DNA of 64,000 nucleotides from Symbiodinium natans (taxonomy: Eukaryota; Sar; Dinophyceae; Suessiales; Symbiodiniaceae). Positions 41,449-51,989 of the stretch are shown here, in pieces. Both the position numbers and the translations under genes were made by a program. The stretch covers positions 1 through 64,000 of the forward strand of contig CAJNDS010000236.1 in assembly GCA_905221605.1 (NCBI GenBank). Reading direction: 5' to 3'. Each line of letters opens with the position of its first letter. Position 1 is the stretch's first letter. The notes beneath the pieces were generated by a model, which worked only from the letters and a program-made list of their open reading frames with translations, had not been told where the DNA came from and searched no databases.

Positions 41449-41546
41449 ATGTGGAGGTTTACGAGAACAGGGGACCCCCAAATAGTAGGATCCCCTTATA
41501 ATAAGGACCCCAATAGAATACCCCTAATTTCGAAAACCCCCATGTG
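41449..41546 (+). mobile_element. Family A element with ATGTG target duplication
   Basis: The body is 41454-41541, from GAGGTTTACGAGAACAGGGG to CCTAATTTCGAAAACCCCC. ATGTG is present on both sides (41449-41453 and 41542-41546). The interior AAATAGTAGGATCCCCTTAT closely resembles the copy at 32331. Confidence 0.8.
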
Positions 41547-41549
41547 TAA

Positions 41550-42105
41550 GGCATAGAATCGCAGAGAAGGACTCAGATGGACACAAGTCATCGACACGAT
41601 TGCTCATCCTGTTGGCAATTCCTGGGGATCCAGGTTGCGCAAAGCCTGGCGTCGGCTTGAAAACCTTGGGCTTTGCGCGAAATGGTCACTGATAATCTGG
41701 GAATACACTCAATTTGAGAAACCGAAAGGACAACTATTGGTAAAATCACAACTCTTCATGCCTCGAACCTCAGATGGCTCATAACTTCTCCGTTGCTGCT
41801 AAGTTGTGTCAAGATGCTGTGCGGGATGCTGGAGTGAAGGGCTGTGGCTGTGCAACTTGCGGCGGTGACTGGACCGGTTGTGGCTGGGGAGTTTGTGAAT
41901 ATCCTTGGCGGCAGAAGTTGCAGAGCGTGTTCAACCATGCTGCTGGAGGCCATGCGGGTACAACTGCAACTGACTGCAAACGTCTGAAGTTGCTGGGCCG
42001 GCGGCCTGTCTTATTTGCTGCCTCGCCCCTGCTTTGAGCAGCCTCGAGGCCAAGAAAGAAGCCAAGAAAGCATCCTCGCTCTGCTCCATCACTCCATAAC
42101 TACTA
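41550..42105. other. No firm gene
   Basis: A plus-strand frame at 41774-42037 is Cys/Gly-rich (VKGCGCATCGGDWTGCGWGV) and might encode a small cysteine-rich peptide, but no signal peptide or family is visible. Confidence 0.3.
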
Positions 42106-42111
42106 TTTGCT

Positions 42112-42194
42112 TAGGAACCCCAAAAGAATAAAGAATAATAATCTCTATACTACCCTTAGGAAGAAGATTTTCTTTCTTTTTTGAGGGGTTCTCA
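42112..42194 (+). mobile_element. Short inverted-repeat element, another type
   Basis: The ends AGGAACCCCAAAAGAATAAA and TTTTTTGAGGGGTTCTC are inverted repeats (GAACCCC and GGGGTTC plus a polypurine/polypyrimidine extension). About 80 bp, with an AT-rich centre. No target duplication was read. Confidence 0.5.
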
Positions 42195-42199
42195 ACCAG

Positions 42200-43390
42200 C
42201 TAGTGCATATGGCGGACCCTTGCAATCCGATGCCATCCTCGGCCTTGCCTGAGCAAATGCCTGCGTCAAGGACCGCTGCGGCGCGCATCGGGCAGACTGC
42301 ACCTGGATGTTTCAGTCATGTGCTTGAGGCAACAGAAAGGCTATAAATGCGCATTCTCCCCCGCGTAGTCCCACATGTCGCTTCATTTTGCGAGCCGAGG
42401 AAGCAGCTGGAGAGCCCAGCGCGGGCTCCCTCAGTTCCGTCTCCACCCGGATGCAACGCAACCGCGCAGGGATGTCGGAACAGTTCACCACTAGGCCAGC
42501 TTCTTTAATTTAGAAGACCCCGCTGCCCTGGTCTCCGGCCCACCAAAGATTTCATAACATTCCGTAGCACTTCCAGCTTCATAAGCCCTATTTAAGACTT
42601 ATGGATGACGCTGCAAGAAACTTTAAGGCTTCAGAGTAGGGTGTGTGCAACCGTCGAGCCAATCTTCAGCCTCAAGTGCCTTTTGCACATTTACTACGAG
42701 CAGAGTTTGGGCCAAGGGGCACGGGCAGAGGCGGATTAGCGAAGCCCAGGTTGGATGCCTTCTGGCTCCACATCTGATTCGGCGACTGGATGCGGGTCCT
42801 TCGATGGAGGGAATTTTGGACTGACATGCTGCTTCTTCCTGCACAAGAATGTCCCAAGTCGCAGCAATTCGCCCGTTCATGATGTGCATAACATCTGAAC
42901 GGATTCAACTTGACAGCAGCCGACTCAACAACATCGCCAGTCGACTCAGGCTGATGATGCATCTGGACCAAAAACGCAGGGTTGTTGGCAGTGGCCACAC
43001 AGCTCACGCATGACCCAACGCAAGCGACCCTTGTAGCAGGATGACATGGCCAAGGGCGACAGCGACGCCAAAAATGATGTTCTGCGAGCTGTTGCTAGGC
43101 CGAAATGCCGGAGTAGCAGCGCCCGCTCCTCGGCATTGCCTTCGGAAGCGGTGAGAACCTTGCAGCAAAGCCAACTGCTGCCCCCCCCCCCCCTCTGCAT
43201 AGGAAGCAAAAAGTGCGAGTGTGTGGACTTGCAGGCGGCACAGGGGTAGGGCTTGCGGGTTAGTGGAAACAGGGGCTTAGGCGATTTGCTTCGCGATGTC
43301 TTGACCGTGCCAAGTGTCTCTGTGCCAAGCTCATCAGCTGCTTGCGCAGTCAAGTCCTGCTTTGCACCAACCAACAGGCTTGACAGGCAG
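42200..43390. other. No firm gene; one weak minus-strand exon
   Basis: The minus strand at about 42946-43130 reads NAEERALLLRHFGLATARRT then SCYKGRLRWVMRELCGHCQQ, which could be an exon. A C-tract at 43180-43192 lies beside it. Confidence 0.3.
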
Positions 43391-43394
43391 CGAC

Positions 43395-43491
43395 ATGAGG
43401 GGGTTTCCGAAATTAGGGGTACGTTATTGGGGTCCCTAATATCAGGGAATCCTACGATTTGGAGTTCCCTGATTTTCGTAAACCCCCATGA
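43395..43491 (+). mobile_element. Family A element with ATGA target duplication
   Basis: The body is 43399-43487, from GGGGGTTTCCGAAATTAGGG to TTTTCGTAAACCCCC. The terminal inverted repeats are the best preserved of the family. ATGA occurs on both sides (43395-43398 and 43488-43491). There is no coding capacity. The minus-strand open frame through it is stop-free and would read SWGFTKIRELQIVGFPDIRD if exonised. Confidence 0.85.
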
Positions 43492-43499
43492 CGAGTATG

Positions 43500-45535
43500 G
43501 CAAGCTGAGGTGGCCAGGCTCACGTAGCCGATACTGCAGTAAACATTGAAACGTGGGAACAGAAACGTGGAAGGTTCACTCTACACCTGGGTAGTGACAG
43601 TGAGGAAGTCATTACACCGCTCATGCTGGACGGAACTTACCTGTCAAGGAATTTTGCTACCTTAGGACCTTTCCTAACCTTACAGCCGCCGTGTGTTTCG
43701 TTCGCCATTAATAATATTATTCATGCGTCCTCACTTCGTACGTCCTTCTCATAGTATTCCTGTCTCTTCACGCCTAGACTCATCACGTTCTCTGGACACC
43801 AGATTAAGGCGGTAACACATGCATTTCCATGAGTCCTTTGTTGGGAGATTCGTGAAGGAAACGCGAGTGCAGGATGACAGTATATTTATTACTATCCCGG
43901 GCGTATATTAAAAGGAAGAAAGACAAGTTTTTTTTTAGCCCGCTAGAGGACCACGGCTGCCATAGCTCGGCGGGGCCTGGGGCCGCCCTGGCCGAGCATG
44001 AAGCGATTGGGACGATTCCTGCTGTCAGCAGTCTCTTGCAAGTCACCCAAACCCCAACAGCATGGAACAACGGCTTCAAACCCACGGGCGAGGACGTTCT
44101 ATTGCACCAGAAGATGCCAGACCCCCATGGTCTTAATCCTGGTCTCCCACTCTGCGGCCAGGGCAACTCTGAATGCCCCTTTCAGCAAACTACTCGAGGA
44201 CGGACATTGGTGTAAGACTTCTGCTGTTGCGGATGTGCGCTCTGGCCCCGCTGGCCCCGGAACTTCAGCAAGCTGACTCCTGCAAAGGCCGTCCGAAGCA
44301 CCTGGAAATGTGCTTCAACTTCACTTGTATGTCTTGTTACCGCTTACTTGCTGCTGGAGGACTCCTCCTGAAACAATCACAACCATGCAGACCTGGCGTT
44401 TTGCAGGACTTTGCTTGCATTGTTGCATCCTCAAAGCCCGTTGCTATCGGCAACAGTCCTGGCCATGTTCCCTTTCAGTCTGCGTATCTACATGGATAGG
44501 ACCTCTTGCAATAGACCGTGCCCTAAGAAAGGCCAAGCTGCTCAGGCTCATTGCGCGGGACAGAGGTTGGTGCCCTGGCAAAGATTTCAACAAAACGCAA
44601 TCCCCGGAAACGTGACTCAGAGCGAAGGAAGGAAGGGAAACAATCGGGGTGACCTCTCAGAGGCTTCTGACTGAGAGACTACATAAACCACAACTACAGA
44701 GAAACCTCATCCCATGGGTGCCCCAAATGCGTCTGATTCTGTGTGAGTGAAGCTCATGACGGCTGAAAGCACTGAATGACAAGGGGGCAACCCAAGCGAG
44801 CTCCGACTGAATCCTACACTGAACATTAGGAAGTGTTTGAAACCTCTGCCTGTGAGAGATGCTGGCGTCGCAAGCCCTCTCTGAGGCGCTGACAAGAATT
44901 CTGACAATAACACAACAAAGGCCAAAGTTGTCTCCAGAGGGTATACGCTCGAAAGAGAGACGTGAGGAGGGAGGCGTGGCCTGGGTCTTTTCATGCAGAC
45001 CAAGAGATGCCAGTTGTAAGTATGCAAGCCGAGTGGCCGAGCTGCTTGCACGTGCTGCCCTGAGCCCAGAAGGTCACCCCAAGAACTCCGCCTCGTCGAA
45101 GAGGTGTCCTCATGGCAAGACGATGACAGCTCAAGTGCGTGAGGCATGAGAACAAGTACTGGGAAGTGGAAGGGCCAGCTTGGGAGTTCAGGCTTGCACA
45201 GGAGAAGTCCAGAAGCGGAGGACTTCGTGCCCCCACAGCCACTAGAAGAGACAGAGGAGCGGAAGTCGAACCATCACGCATGCGCATGCAATCACAAGGT
45301 GGGAGAGAAGGCCAGAAGAGGAGGTGAAAGTGGAGGCAGCCACAGTCCTGACCCGTCTCCCGTCGCACTGTGCGCCGGATGCGATCTGAGTGAACGATCT
45401 GGACCTGCACAAGCCGGCGCGCTGGTAAGGACGGAAAGGCATGTGTTCGGCTCGTGCCTGGTCACCGGAGGCCACTTCGAGGAGCTCGGAAAGCTTCAAG
45501 GAAATGAAGACCGAGCCCACAGGCACCGCCGAGCC
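43500..45535. other. No recognisable gene
   Basis: Overlapping frames on both strands, none identifiable. A plus-strand frame at 45146-45568 is basic and His/Arg-rich and ends in telomere-type repeat. Confidence 0.4.
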
Positions 45536-45545
45536 TTTCAAGAGA

Positions 45546-45595
45546 GAGGTTTAGGGTTTAGGATTTAGGGTTTTGGGGCTTAGTGTTTAGGGCAG
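45546..45595 (+). repeat. Degenerate telomere-type block
   Basis: TTTAGGGTTTAGGATTTAGG, then TTTTGGGGCTTAGTGTTTAG. Confidence 0.8.
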
Positions 45596-45790
45596 CAAAT
45601 GGCAGCAGATTACAGAGACTGCAGGCTTGCTCCTGCACAAAAATCCCAGGATTGGATCCTTCTTGATCCCTCAGGCCCCTACTGAGGTGAAGAACTGCCA
45701 CATGGCCACGCTGTGCTCCAGGCTTTCGGAGGGTGACCTGCCACAAGAGATGAACAGATGCACCCTTGCACCGCTCACCGCACCATCTCC

Positions 45791-45963
45791 AAATGGGAGT
45801 TTACGATACTAGGTAGGGGGTACCTTCTTGGGCCCCAAACATGTCCCCCCCCCCCCCCCCAAAAAAAAAAAGCTCTTAGGGGGGTCACTTTAAAGGGCTT
45901 CTATTCTATTTCGGGGGTGCAAAAAGAGGAACCCCCCCCCCCCCAATCTCGGGAAAGCCCCCA
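45791..45963 (+). mobile_element. Family A element with internal C/A homopolymer expansion
   Basis: Left end AAATGGGAGTTTACGATACT, right end ATCTCGGGAAAGCCCCCAAA. The interior is enlarged by a C15-type run followed by A11 (45845-45870) and a further C-run (45931-45944), making it the longest family A copy. AAA at both borders is a possible partial target duplication. Confidence 0.6.
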
Positions 45964-46056
45964 AACACACCACCTCGCCCAGGTTCTTGGCAGCAAAGCC
46001 GGTGCAGGTGCTGGGGCTGATCTTCACCAGCCTCGGGCTGGAAAAGGCGCATCGCT

Positions 46057-46167
46057 TTGGGATGTGTTCCCCCCCTTATACTAAGAGTTCCCTTAGGGGT
46101 TCGGTGAGAAGAGTGGGGTTTACGAGCATCCCTACGAAGGGCTGTTAGTTTCAGGGGAACATCCCAA
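46057..46167 (+). mobile_element. Family B short inverted-repeat element
   Basis: Left end TTGGGATGTGTTCCCCCCCT, right end GTTTCAGGGGAACATCCCAA. Inner parts include GAAGGGCTGTTAG as in other family B copies. GCATC occurs on both sides (46050 and 46169) as a possible weak target duplication. Confidence 0.7.
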
Positions 46168-46169
46168 GG

Positions 46170-46515
46170 GCATCTTATGGTAACTTCTGGATCCTGTTCT
46201 GAGAATGTTTGGGAGTGCCGAGTGACAGTTTCGGGATATTGTCGTCGACGCTGACGGCCACCTCAGAAGACCGCATCAGCGCACATTCTGCACTGCACTT
46301 CTCAAGGGCCTCCCGCTTTATGTTCGGGCTGGCCTGCAGGATCTCAGCGGCCATCACAGTTCAGGAGTCGAAGCCTGCACTTGCTTCTCAGAAGTGGGAT
46401 CTGGCTCATTCTGCGCTCAAGTTTCGGCCTTGCGAGGAGGGACAGCTGCGAGCTTCGGAACCTGCAGAAACATTCTGACACTCCTTCGGCGTCCTCTTCC
46501 ATCATACAACATCGA
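46170..46515. other. No recognisable gene
   Basis: Ordinary sequence with a short plus-strand frame and no motif. Confidence 0.45.
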
Positions 46516-46537
46516 CAGGACGAGGCCCCAGAAGAGA

Positions 46538-46562
46538 CAGAGAGAGAGAGAGAGAGAGAGCG
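46538..46562 (+). repeat. GA microsatellite
   Basis: About ten GA units. The open frame here reads alternating Arg/Glu. Confidence 0.9.
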
Positions 46563-46764
46563 AGAGGTAGAGATTCGGGTCCCGGAGGCTACTGCTCAGA
46601 AGTGTGTCCCTCAGAAGACCCGGCAAGTACCAAAAAAACGAAACACCAAGAACAAAAGAAACCCAAAAGTCTTAGCACCAATCCTCGAGGGCTCGGATCG
46701 GATCATGCCAAACAAAAAAACAACGAAAACAAACAAAAAAAGATTGAAGAATGTCATCTGGGGT

Positions 46765-46925
46765 TGCTCTCGCAACCTTTCGAAAAGGGGTTTTCGAACA
46801 CCCGTCTAAAAAGGTTGCGAGAGCAGCTCTCGCAACCCTTTATAAAGGAGTAGCTCTCACAACCTTTTCTACGGGGGTTTTCGAACGCCTTTTTTCTCAA
46901 GTTGCGAGCCAGCTCTCGCAACCCC
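46765..46925 (+). repeat. Nested inverted repeat with GCTCTCGCAACC termini
   Basis: GCTCTCGCAACCTTTCGAAA at 46766 is mirrored by AAAAGGTTGCGAGAGC ending at 46823, a stem of about 15 bp around a loop containing GGGGTTTTCGAACACC. GCTCTCGCAACC (or ..CACAACC) then recurs at 46826, 46853 and 46912. GGGGGTTTTCGAACGCC recurs at 46873, and a mirrored TTGCGAGC lies at 46902. It looks like two or three nested copies of a roughly 57-85-bp foldback element. Confidence 0.8.
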
Positions 46926-46929
46926 TTCG

Positions 46930-48960
46930 GTATTTGTTGTAGTTTGGTGTCTGTTTCGCCGTTCTCGGTCTTCCTTGTCCAAGGCACAGAGAAGCACATG
47001 TGACAAAGCACAAACACCAGCACACATGTCCCGCAGACCCAGCAAAACCATGAAGACCAACAAAGCAAATTCAAGCACTAGCCCCTCCTGGGCCTGGATA
47101 ATAGTCTCCAACGTTTTGTGTTGTGTTACGTTTCCCTGTTTTTCGTTTTTTGGTTTATGGGCGTTTTGTTTTCTCGTGTTTTTTTTGGGGGGGAGAAGGT
47201 AAGGAAAGCACGTATTTCGCCCTTCCCAAATACAAGGCACTTATGGAGTTGTCTCACAGGTCATTCAAGTCCGATGCATTCATTGATTCATTGAAGCATG
47301 AGACATCGGGGTCTTCCCAATAGTAGAGCACTGTTGCAAACATTTGCATGTTTTCCGATCGTTGCTGCTGTTACAAATCGAACGTCCTGCTCCCTGAGCC
47401 CTACGGCCCTACGACCCTACGAACGACTCATAACACACACATTCTGTAAGGTGCTCGGGTAAAGATGGGTAAAGCCCCTATTTTCCTTGAAGGTACATTG
47501 AAGACCCCTGTGGGAGCAGTGGCGGCTCCGAGGAGCAGCACATTGTGTCCTTGCCCCTACCATGATGAGAGCATCAGAAAACATTCTTCGAGGTTCAAAA
47601 GCAAAAGCACGGCTTCCTCTCAGGCACAAGGTTCCTTAACAATCCCTAGGTCAAGGCACCGGAGAACCCACCACAGGCAAGAAATCCGAAAGCTCGAGGA
47701 AGTACACTATCTGTCACGATCCCAGGTATCATTGAAGCCCCATGCTTTTGGACATGCGTCTTGGCTGTGAACATGACACAAAAAAATCAGCCCCTCTTGT
47801 CGGCAAATGCTGGCTGATAAGAAGCAAGCCTGTGCACATGGCCGCGGAATTGAGACATGAGCTCTGATGATACTGTACCAGGTTCATGATGCAGAGTTAC
47901 TAGAGGTGTCTCGGTGTCTCGGCGTGTTGCGGCTGCGACCTCTGACTCAACCTTGCCTCCGCCGGACGGCCAGGGTCGGCTGGCAAGGCCCGGAGGCCCC
48001 CCTTTTTGTGCCATCTTGAAGCAGTACGATCCAAGGACTTTCGTGGCTGGGGGATCGCTGGGCATTTGCAAATGTTGCCGGCGCAAATGCTGTTCAAAAA
48101 GTTGCTGCTCATGCTGCAGGTCAGATAGGTCAGGGTGAGTTATGTAAGGGTGGTCGCGACCACTTTGCTACGCAGCCGTGATGCCGAAGGTACCAGCACA
48201 GCATCATGCTAACCGGGGCAACAACTGGACAGCTCTGGCTCTAAAGCCAACTAGCGCTGCTTTTGGGTGTGCAGGCGACGGTATAGCGACCGTTCATGTC
48301 ATGTACATGGACAATCATGGACACCTTGAGCCATTGGTTGGCTGCCAACGATGTATGTACGAAGCGGGCGGAAAGGTTAAGGCTACACGAAGTAGCAAAG
48401 GGCGCCTTTCGCAACCCCAACCGTCAAAGACCGGCATAGGGGAGTTGAAAGTCCAGTGGTCACCACAACTGCATTGGCTTACCTCTAAAGAGGTGGCCCT
48501 TGCCCCGAGACCATTCACAGCTGCATTAACCAAGCCGAGAAGCTTCCTTTCCACAGCGTACGGCTATGGTGCTTGAGGCATAGCTCAGTGAAACCGCTGC
48601 TTGGGACACAAGGCCTCCCATTAACATCCTTTGAAGTAAAACCCTTCCTGAGCGCCCTCTCCTAAAACTTCTGAAACAATCTTGAAGCCCAAAGCCTGCT
48701 GAACTAACACCTTCTCAGCATCCTGTTCATAGCTTCTTGCAGCCTTGAGGAAAACTCTTTTCCAACCCATTCAATCCCCTCACAAACACTTACGGTACGC
48801 GAACCTCTCTCGGGCAAGCTTAACACTTTGGTACATCTTATCATCTGCATTTAAAAAAGATCCTCTTGTCAAAACATCCCCCAGGCCCTTCTTTAAACGC
48901 ACTCCTTCCTGAAACTTGGATAACAGCCTCTTATAAAATTACACAGTCTTTAGCTGCTAG
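46930..48960. other. No recognisable gene
   Basis: Several open frames on both strands without motifs, and T/G-rich runs at about 47140-47195. Nothing supportable. Confidence 0.4.
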
Positions 48961-48961
48961 C

Positions 48962-49364
48962 CACTGTGGTACTGTCTACTCCTGTCTGCAGCCTGTTGGG
49001 GGACGCTGGGGGTGACCCGGCGTTGTGCTTCCACACGAACCACTTGTTATGCTGGTATTCTCGCTCGAACCACGTGGCCAACACATTATTCACCAAAGGG
49101 TGCTTCTGGGAAATCAACTTCGATGAGGCCTGTGTCCTGACAGCACTCGCCGGGCCGTTTGTGCTGTTCACAGCCATGCAGCCCGCAAGGCTCGAATTTC
49201 GTGCATTCGTGGAACGCGAGGCTAAGAGAGTGCTGAGAGACGTTCTGTTTGTGTTGCCGTACTTTAATAGTCCGTGCCACTGGGCTCCACTGGAAGCCAG
49301 ACCTGCGAACTACTACCCGGGGGCCTGCAGTGACCCCAAACTACTTCGCTGGCCACCCGGCTGA
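48962..49364. other. Ambiguous exon candidate on one of the two strands
   Basis: The plus strand holds a 132-codon frame (EINFDEACVLTALAGPFVLF; FRAFVEREAKRVLRDVLFVL). The minus strand holds QKHPLVNNVLATWFEREYQH then NKWFVWKHNAG over the same DNA. Both look protein-like, at most one can be real, and I cannot decide. Confidence 0.3.
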
Positions 49365-49369
49365 ACCTA

Positions 49370-50500
49370 TGGTGGCATGGGACAGTGCACAGGCTGCAGG
49401 AGCCTGGCCTCTTTATCCCTGGCCCCGTTCAGCAGGGCAATAACGAGTCTTCCTGTAACAAAAGCGACCGTTCCTCCTCCGCTGCCTCGTCCACAGGAGC
49501 AACAGCAATCCTTGCAACAGCAAACTTCAGAACTTTCGGGTCTGAGATGCACCTGAACATGTGACCCCTGCCCTACCCATGCCAAGGCTTCACCCGGAGA
49601 AGACCTTCTTGCCCAAGGCTCCAAATCTTCCCGGATGGAGACAGGCTGAGCTCCAGAAAAGAATCCTGCCAAATCCACAGACTACAGATTTGCAACCGGT
49701 AGTCGCAGCATGGTCGGCACGGCAATCTGACCGCCATGCCTCATCATAGGAAAACGTACTTCGACGTTTGCCGGTCTGATCCTGCCAGGTCAAGGCCGCC
49801 CGCAGAATGTGAAAAAAGCTCTGCGGCAGGGAAGCAAGGTTTCCCAAGTCAAGCAAGACGATTGAGATTCTGAGATTACGGCACCACAGCATACAAGCGC
49901 ACCTCGATTCCGCAAAGCTCTCTGGTAGAGAGAGTTAATCGTGCCTCAGTCTGTTCTGCTCTAGAGATGGAAAGCCTGCACACACCTTCATGACTCAACG
50001 TCCATTTGTTTTGCAGACTCTGTCACATGTTAAGGAAACTGGAGAGCTTGCACGAAGTACACATCAGTACACCCTTGCGTCAGTGGCACAATTTCAGAAT
50101 TGGTGAGCAGCGACTGATCCTTTGCCAGAAGCGTCATCAAAGTATCTGGCGAGTTCTCCTTATTGTGCGCGCTGGTCCCCTTCCAGGCTGAACCCTAGCA
50201 CTGATGAGGATGGGCATGGTTCATAGCTCTACGTTCCTTTCTGACCAATGCATACCAATGCCAGTCCAAGCAGCGTCTATATTCAACTGGAAAGACTCCC
50301 TAATCACAGCCTCACTGCCCGCGTTGTTGTGGACTCGCGTCCGCATGGGCTCGTTGTATCCTTGCAGGGACATGCGGGTCATCGCAAGCTACCAGCCGAC
50401 CGATACTCCCATCTAGGAGAAGCGTTCATGGGTCAGAGGTTTTCATCACATCCCGATGTCAGATGTCTATACAGCTCTCGATCTCGAGATCCATTAAGAA
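49370..50500. other. No recognisable gene
   Basis: Open frames of up to about 100 codons without motifs. Confidence 0.45.
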
Positions 50501-50508
50501 CCTCATTG

Positions 50509-50604
50509 TTTAAAATGTTCCCCCTTAGAGTCCCCCCTATTGCAATAGGGGGGGGACTATAATCCCTTTCTCAGGACTGGTAGTAAAAGGGGGGGACATC
50601 CCAA
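50509..50604 (+). mobile_element. Family B element with probable target duplication
   Basis: Left end TTTAAAATGTTCCCCCTTAG, right end AAAAGGGGGGGACATCCCAA. It is flanked by CTCATTG (50502-50508) and CTCATGG (50605-50611), a 7-bp duplication with one mismatch. The interior CCTATTGCAATAGGGGGGGG is itself palindromic. Confidence 0.75.
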
Positions 50605-50702
50605 CTCATGGTCGTCAAGCAGCCCATGTGGCATTCCACAAAGAGGTCGTTCGGCTTCGTGAACTTGGAGGAGGCGCTCTGCAACCCCTCGACCTGCGCC
50701 AG

Positions 50703-50874
50703 ACTTACTGCTGGCTAGTAGGGAATGAGGGAATGAGGTACCCTATCTAATCCCTTAAAGGGTATACATAGGGCCATAGGGGGGATGTAGGGTACCTCAT
50801 CTTAAAGGGTGTATATAGGGGGATAGAGGGTGCCCTCATTCCCTCATTCCCTACTAACCAACAGTAAGCAGATG
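50703..50874 (+). mobile_element. Large inverted-repeat element with arms of about 34 bp
   Basis: The left arm TAGTAGGGAATGAGGGAATG (50716-) and right arm CATTCCCTCATTCCCTACTA are near-perfect inverted repeats. Similarity extends outward (CTTACTGCTGGC against the reverse of AACCAACAGTAAG). The inner part has TTAAAGGGTATACATAGGGC and CTTAAAGGGTGTATATAGGG. Non-coding and MITE-like, this is a type of its own. Confidence 0.75.
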
Positions 50875-50930
50875 CCCAAGGACCAAAAGATCGAACCCTT
50901 CTCAAAACGTGCCCAACAGGCGTAACAAAG

Positions 50931-51010
50931 TGGGATGTTCTAACAGTCCTCAATGCGGATTATAGCACCCCCTATTGAAAGTGTAGTCCCTATTGAGGAC
51001 TGTTACTATC
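50931..51010 (+). mobile_element. Family B element, decayed right end
   Basis: Left end TGGGATGTTCTAACAGTCCT, inner arms CAATGCGGATTATAGCACCC and GTCCCTATTGAGGACTGTTA. The right terminal CATCCCAA is not recognisable. Confidence 0.65.
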
Positions 51011-51420
51011 ACAGCAACATAGGCACAAAAGGGTGCAAGTGCAAGGTTGTGCTGTCTTCTGGCGCTGGCACTCACCGGGGCCCAAACAGACTCTGCCATA
51101 CAAAGCTCAACATGCAAGTCGCGCAAGTGGCTTTGGGCTGACAACACAGGTAACGCTCAAACTGCCCCGGATCTTCTCGTCCTCAACCGCAGAGCAACGT
51201 TTAGTGCAGCAGTCCCAGAACATCGAGGAATCCCGCCGCAGCCTTCCAGATGAATACCTCGATAGGCCTCTGCCGCGAGCGAAGGCCAAATAAATCCTTC
51301 GAGCTCGGAAGCGTTGTGGCTTTGTTGGTTGACGGGTGGGACCAGGCGTGACTGACATAAGTCTGCAAGCAGCAGCTGCAAACAGTAACTGCAAGCATTA
51401 CTGCAAGTAGTAAGCCTCAC

Positions 51421-51623
51421 TCAGCAATGCCAAAAAGGGTCTGATACTTGAATCCGACCGCAAGTTCCTGCCAAGTCGCCCTCCAGTTGAAGCGAATAAG
51501 AGTGATGTGTTCCAGACCTGTAGCTATGGCTATCCGATGTCGAAAGCGGAACACCACGTAGAATGCAAACCTTGGCGTGCTCTGGGAAACATTCGGCAGG
51601 CTTAGGCAAATTATAGAAGGCAA
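51421..51623 (-). CDS. Probable terminal exon, unknown protein
   Basis: The minus-strand frame reads RFAFYVVFRFRHRIAIATGL then EHITLIRFNWRATWQELAVG and ends FKYQTLFGIAE before a stop. The aromatic/hydrophobic alternation looks like a beta-rich folded domain, and the composition is protein-like. The segment before RFAFY (MPSIICLSLPNVSQS) may be intronic. A second frame, reading RNALRRLLFCFAFYNLPKPA, could be the preceding exon. No family is recognised. Confidence 0.4.
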
Positions 51624-51948
51624 AACAAAAAAGCAACCGCCTCAAAGCATTGCGAGTGCGACTCCATCCCGGAGGCACGTGGAGGCGTCACAAGCTGCCT
51701 GTGGTTTGCAGCCGAGCCGCAGAATCGAGAACGAAGTGATCAGCTTCGCTGTGTGGATCAGCACCCAGTCAACAAACCCCACAAAGTATACGCAAAACTC
51801 GTTCACCTGTGATCAGGAAGCGCTTCAACGTCAACGTTCTGACGTCAGGCTACAACGTCAGGGGGCTGGGCAATCAAAATGAGTTGTCCCCCCATGCTAG
51901 CACCCTCTAGCCTCCCCTGCTGCCAAACTAACGAACGACTCTGATTCT

Positions 51949-51975
51949 TTTCCCTCCTGCACAGCTGGGGCGAAA
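51949..51975 (+). repeat. Short dispersed repeat
   Basis: TTTTCCCTCCTGCACAGCTG then GGGCGAA, the second copy of the piece at 31547-31573. In both places telomere-type units lie within 40 bp. Confidence 0.7.
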
Positions 51976-51989
51976 GCGACTCTGATTTG

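Noticed and set aside
45020-45095. tRNA-like start (GCCGAGTGGCCGAG)
   Set aside because: No anticodon arm, T-arm or acceptor pairing could be found.
10785-48345. Relics of the dinoflagellate spliced leader, for example CCTTGAGCCATTGG near 10789 and 48325
   Set aside because: Only about 10 of 22 bases match the known leader in reverse complement. That is not convincing, so no leader relic is claimed.
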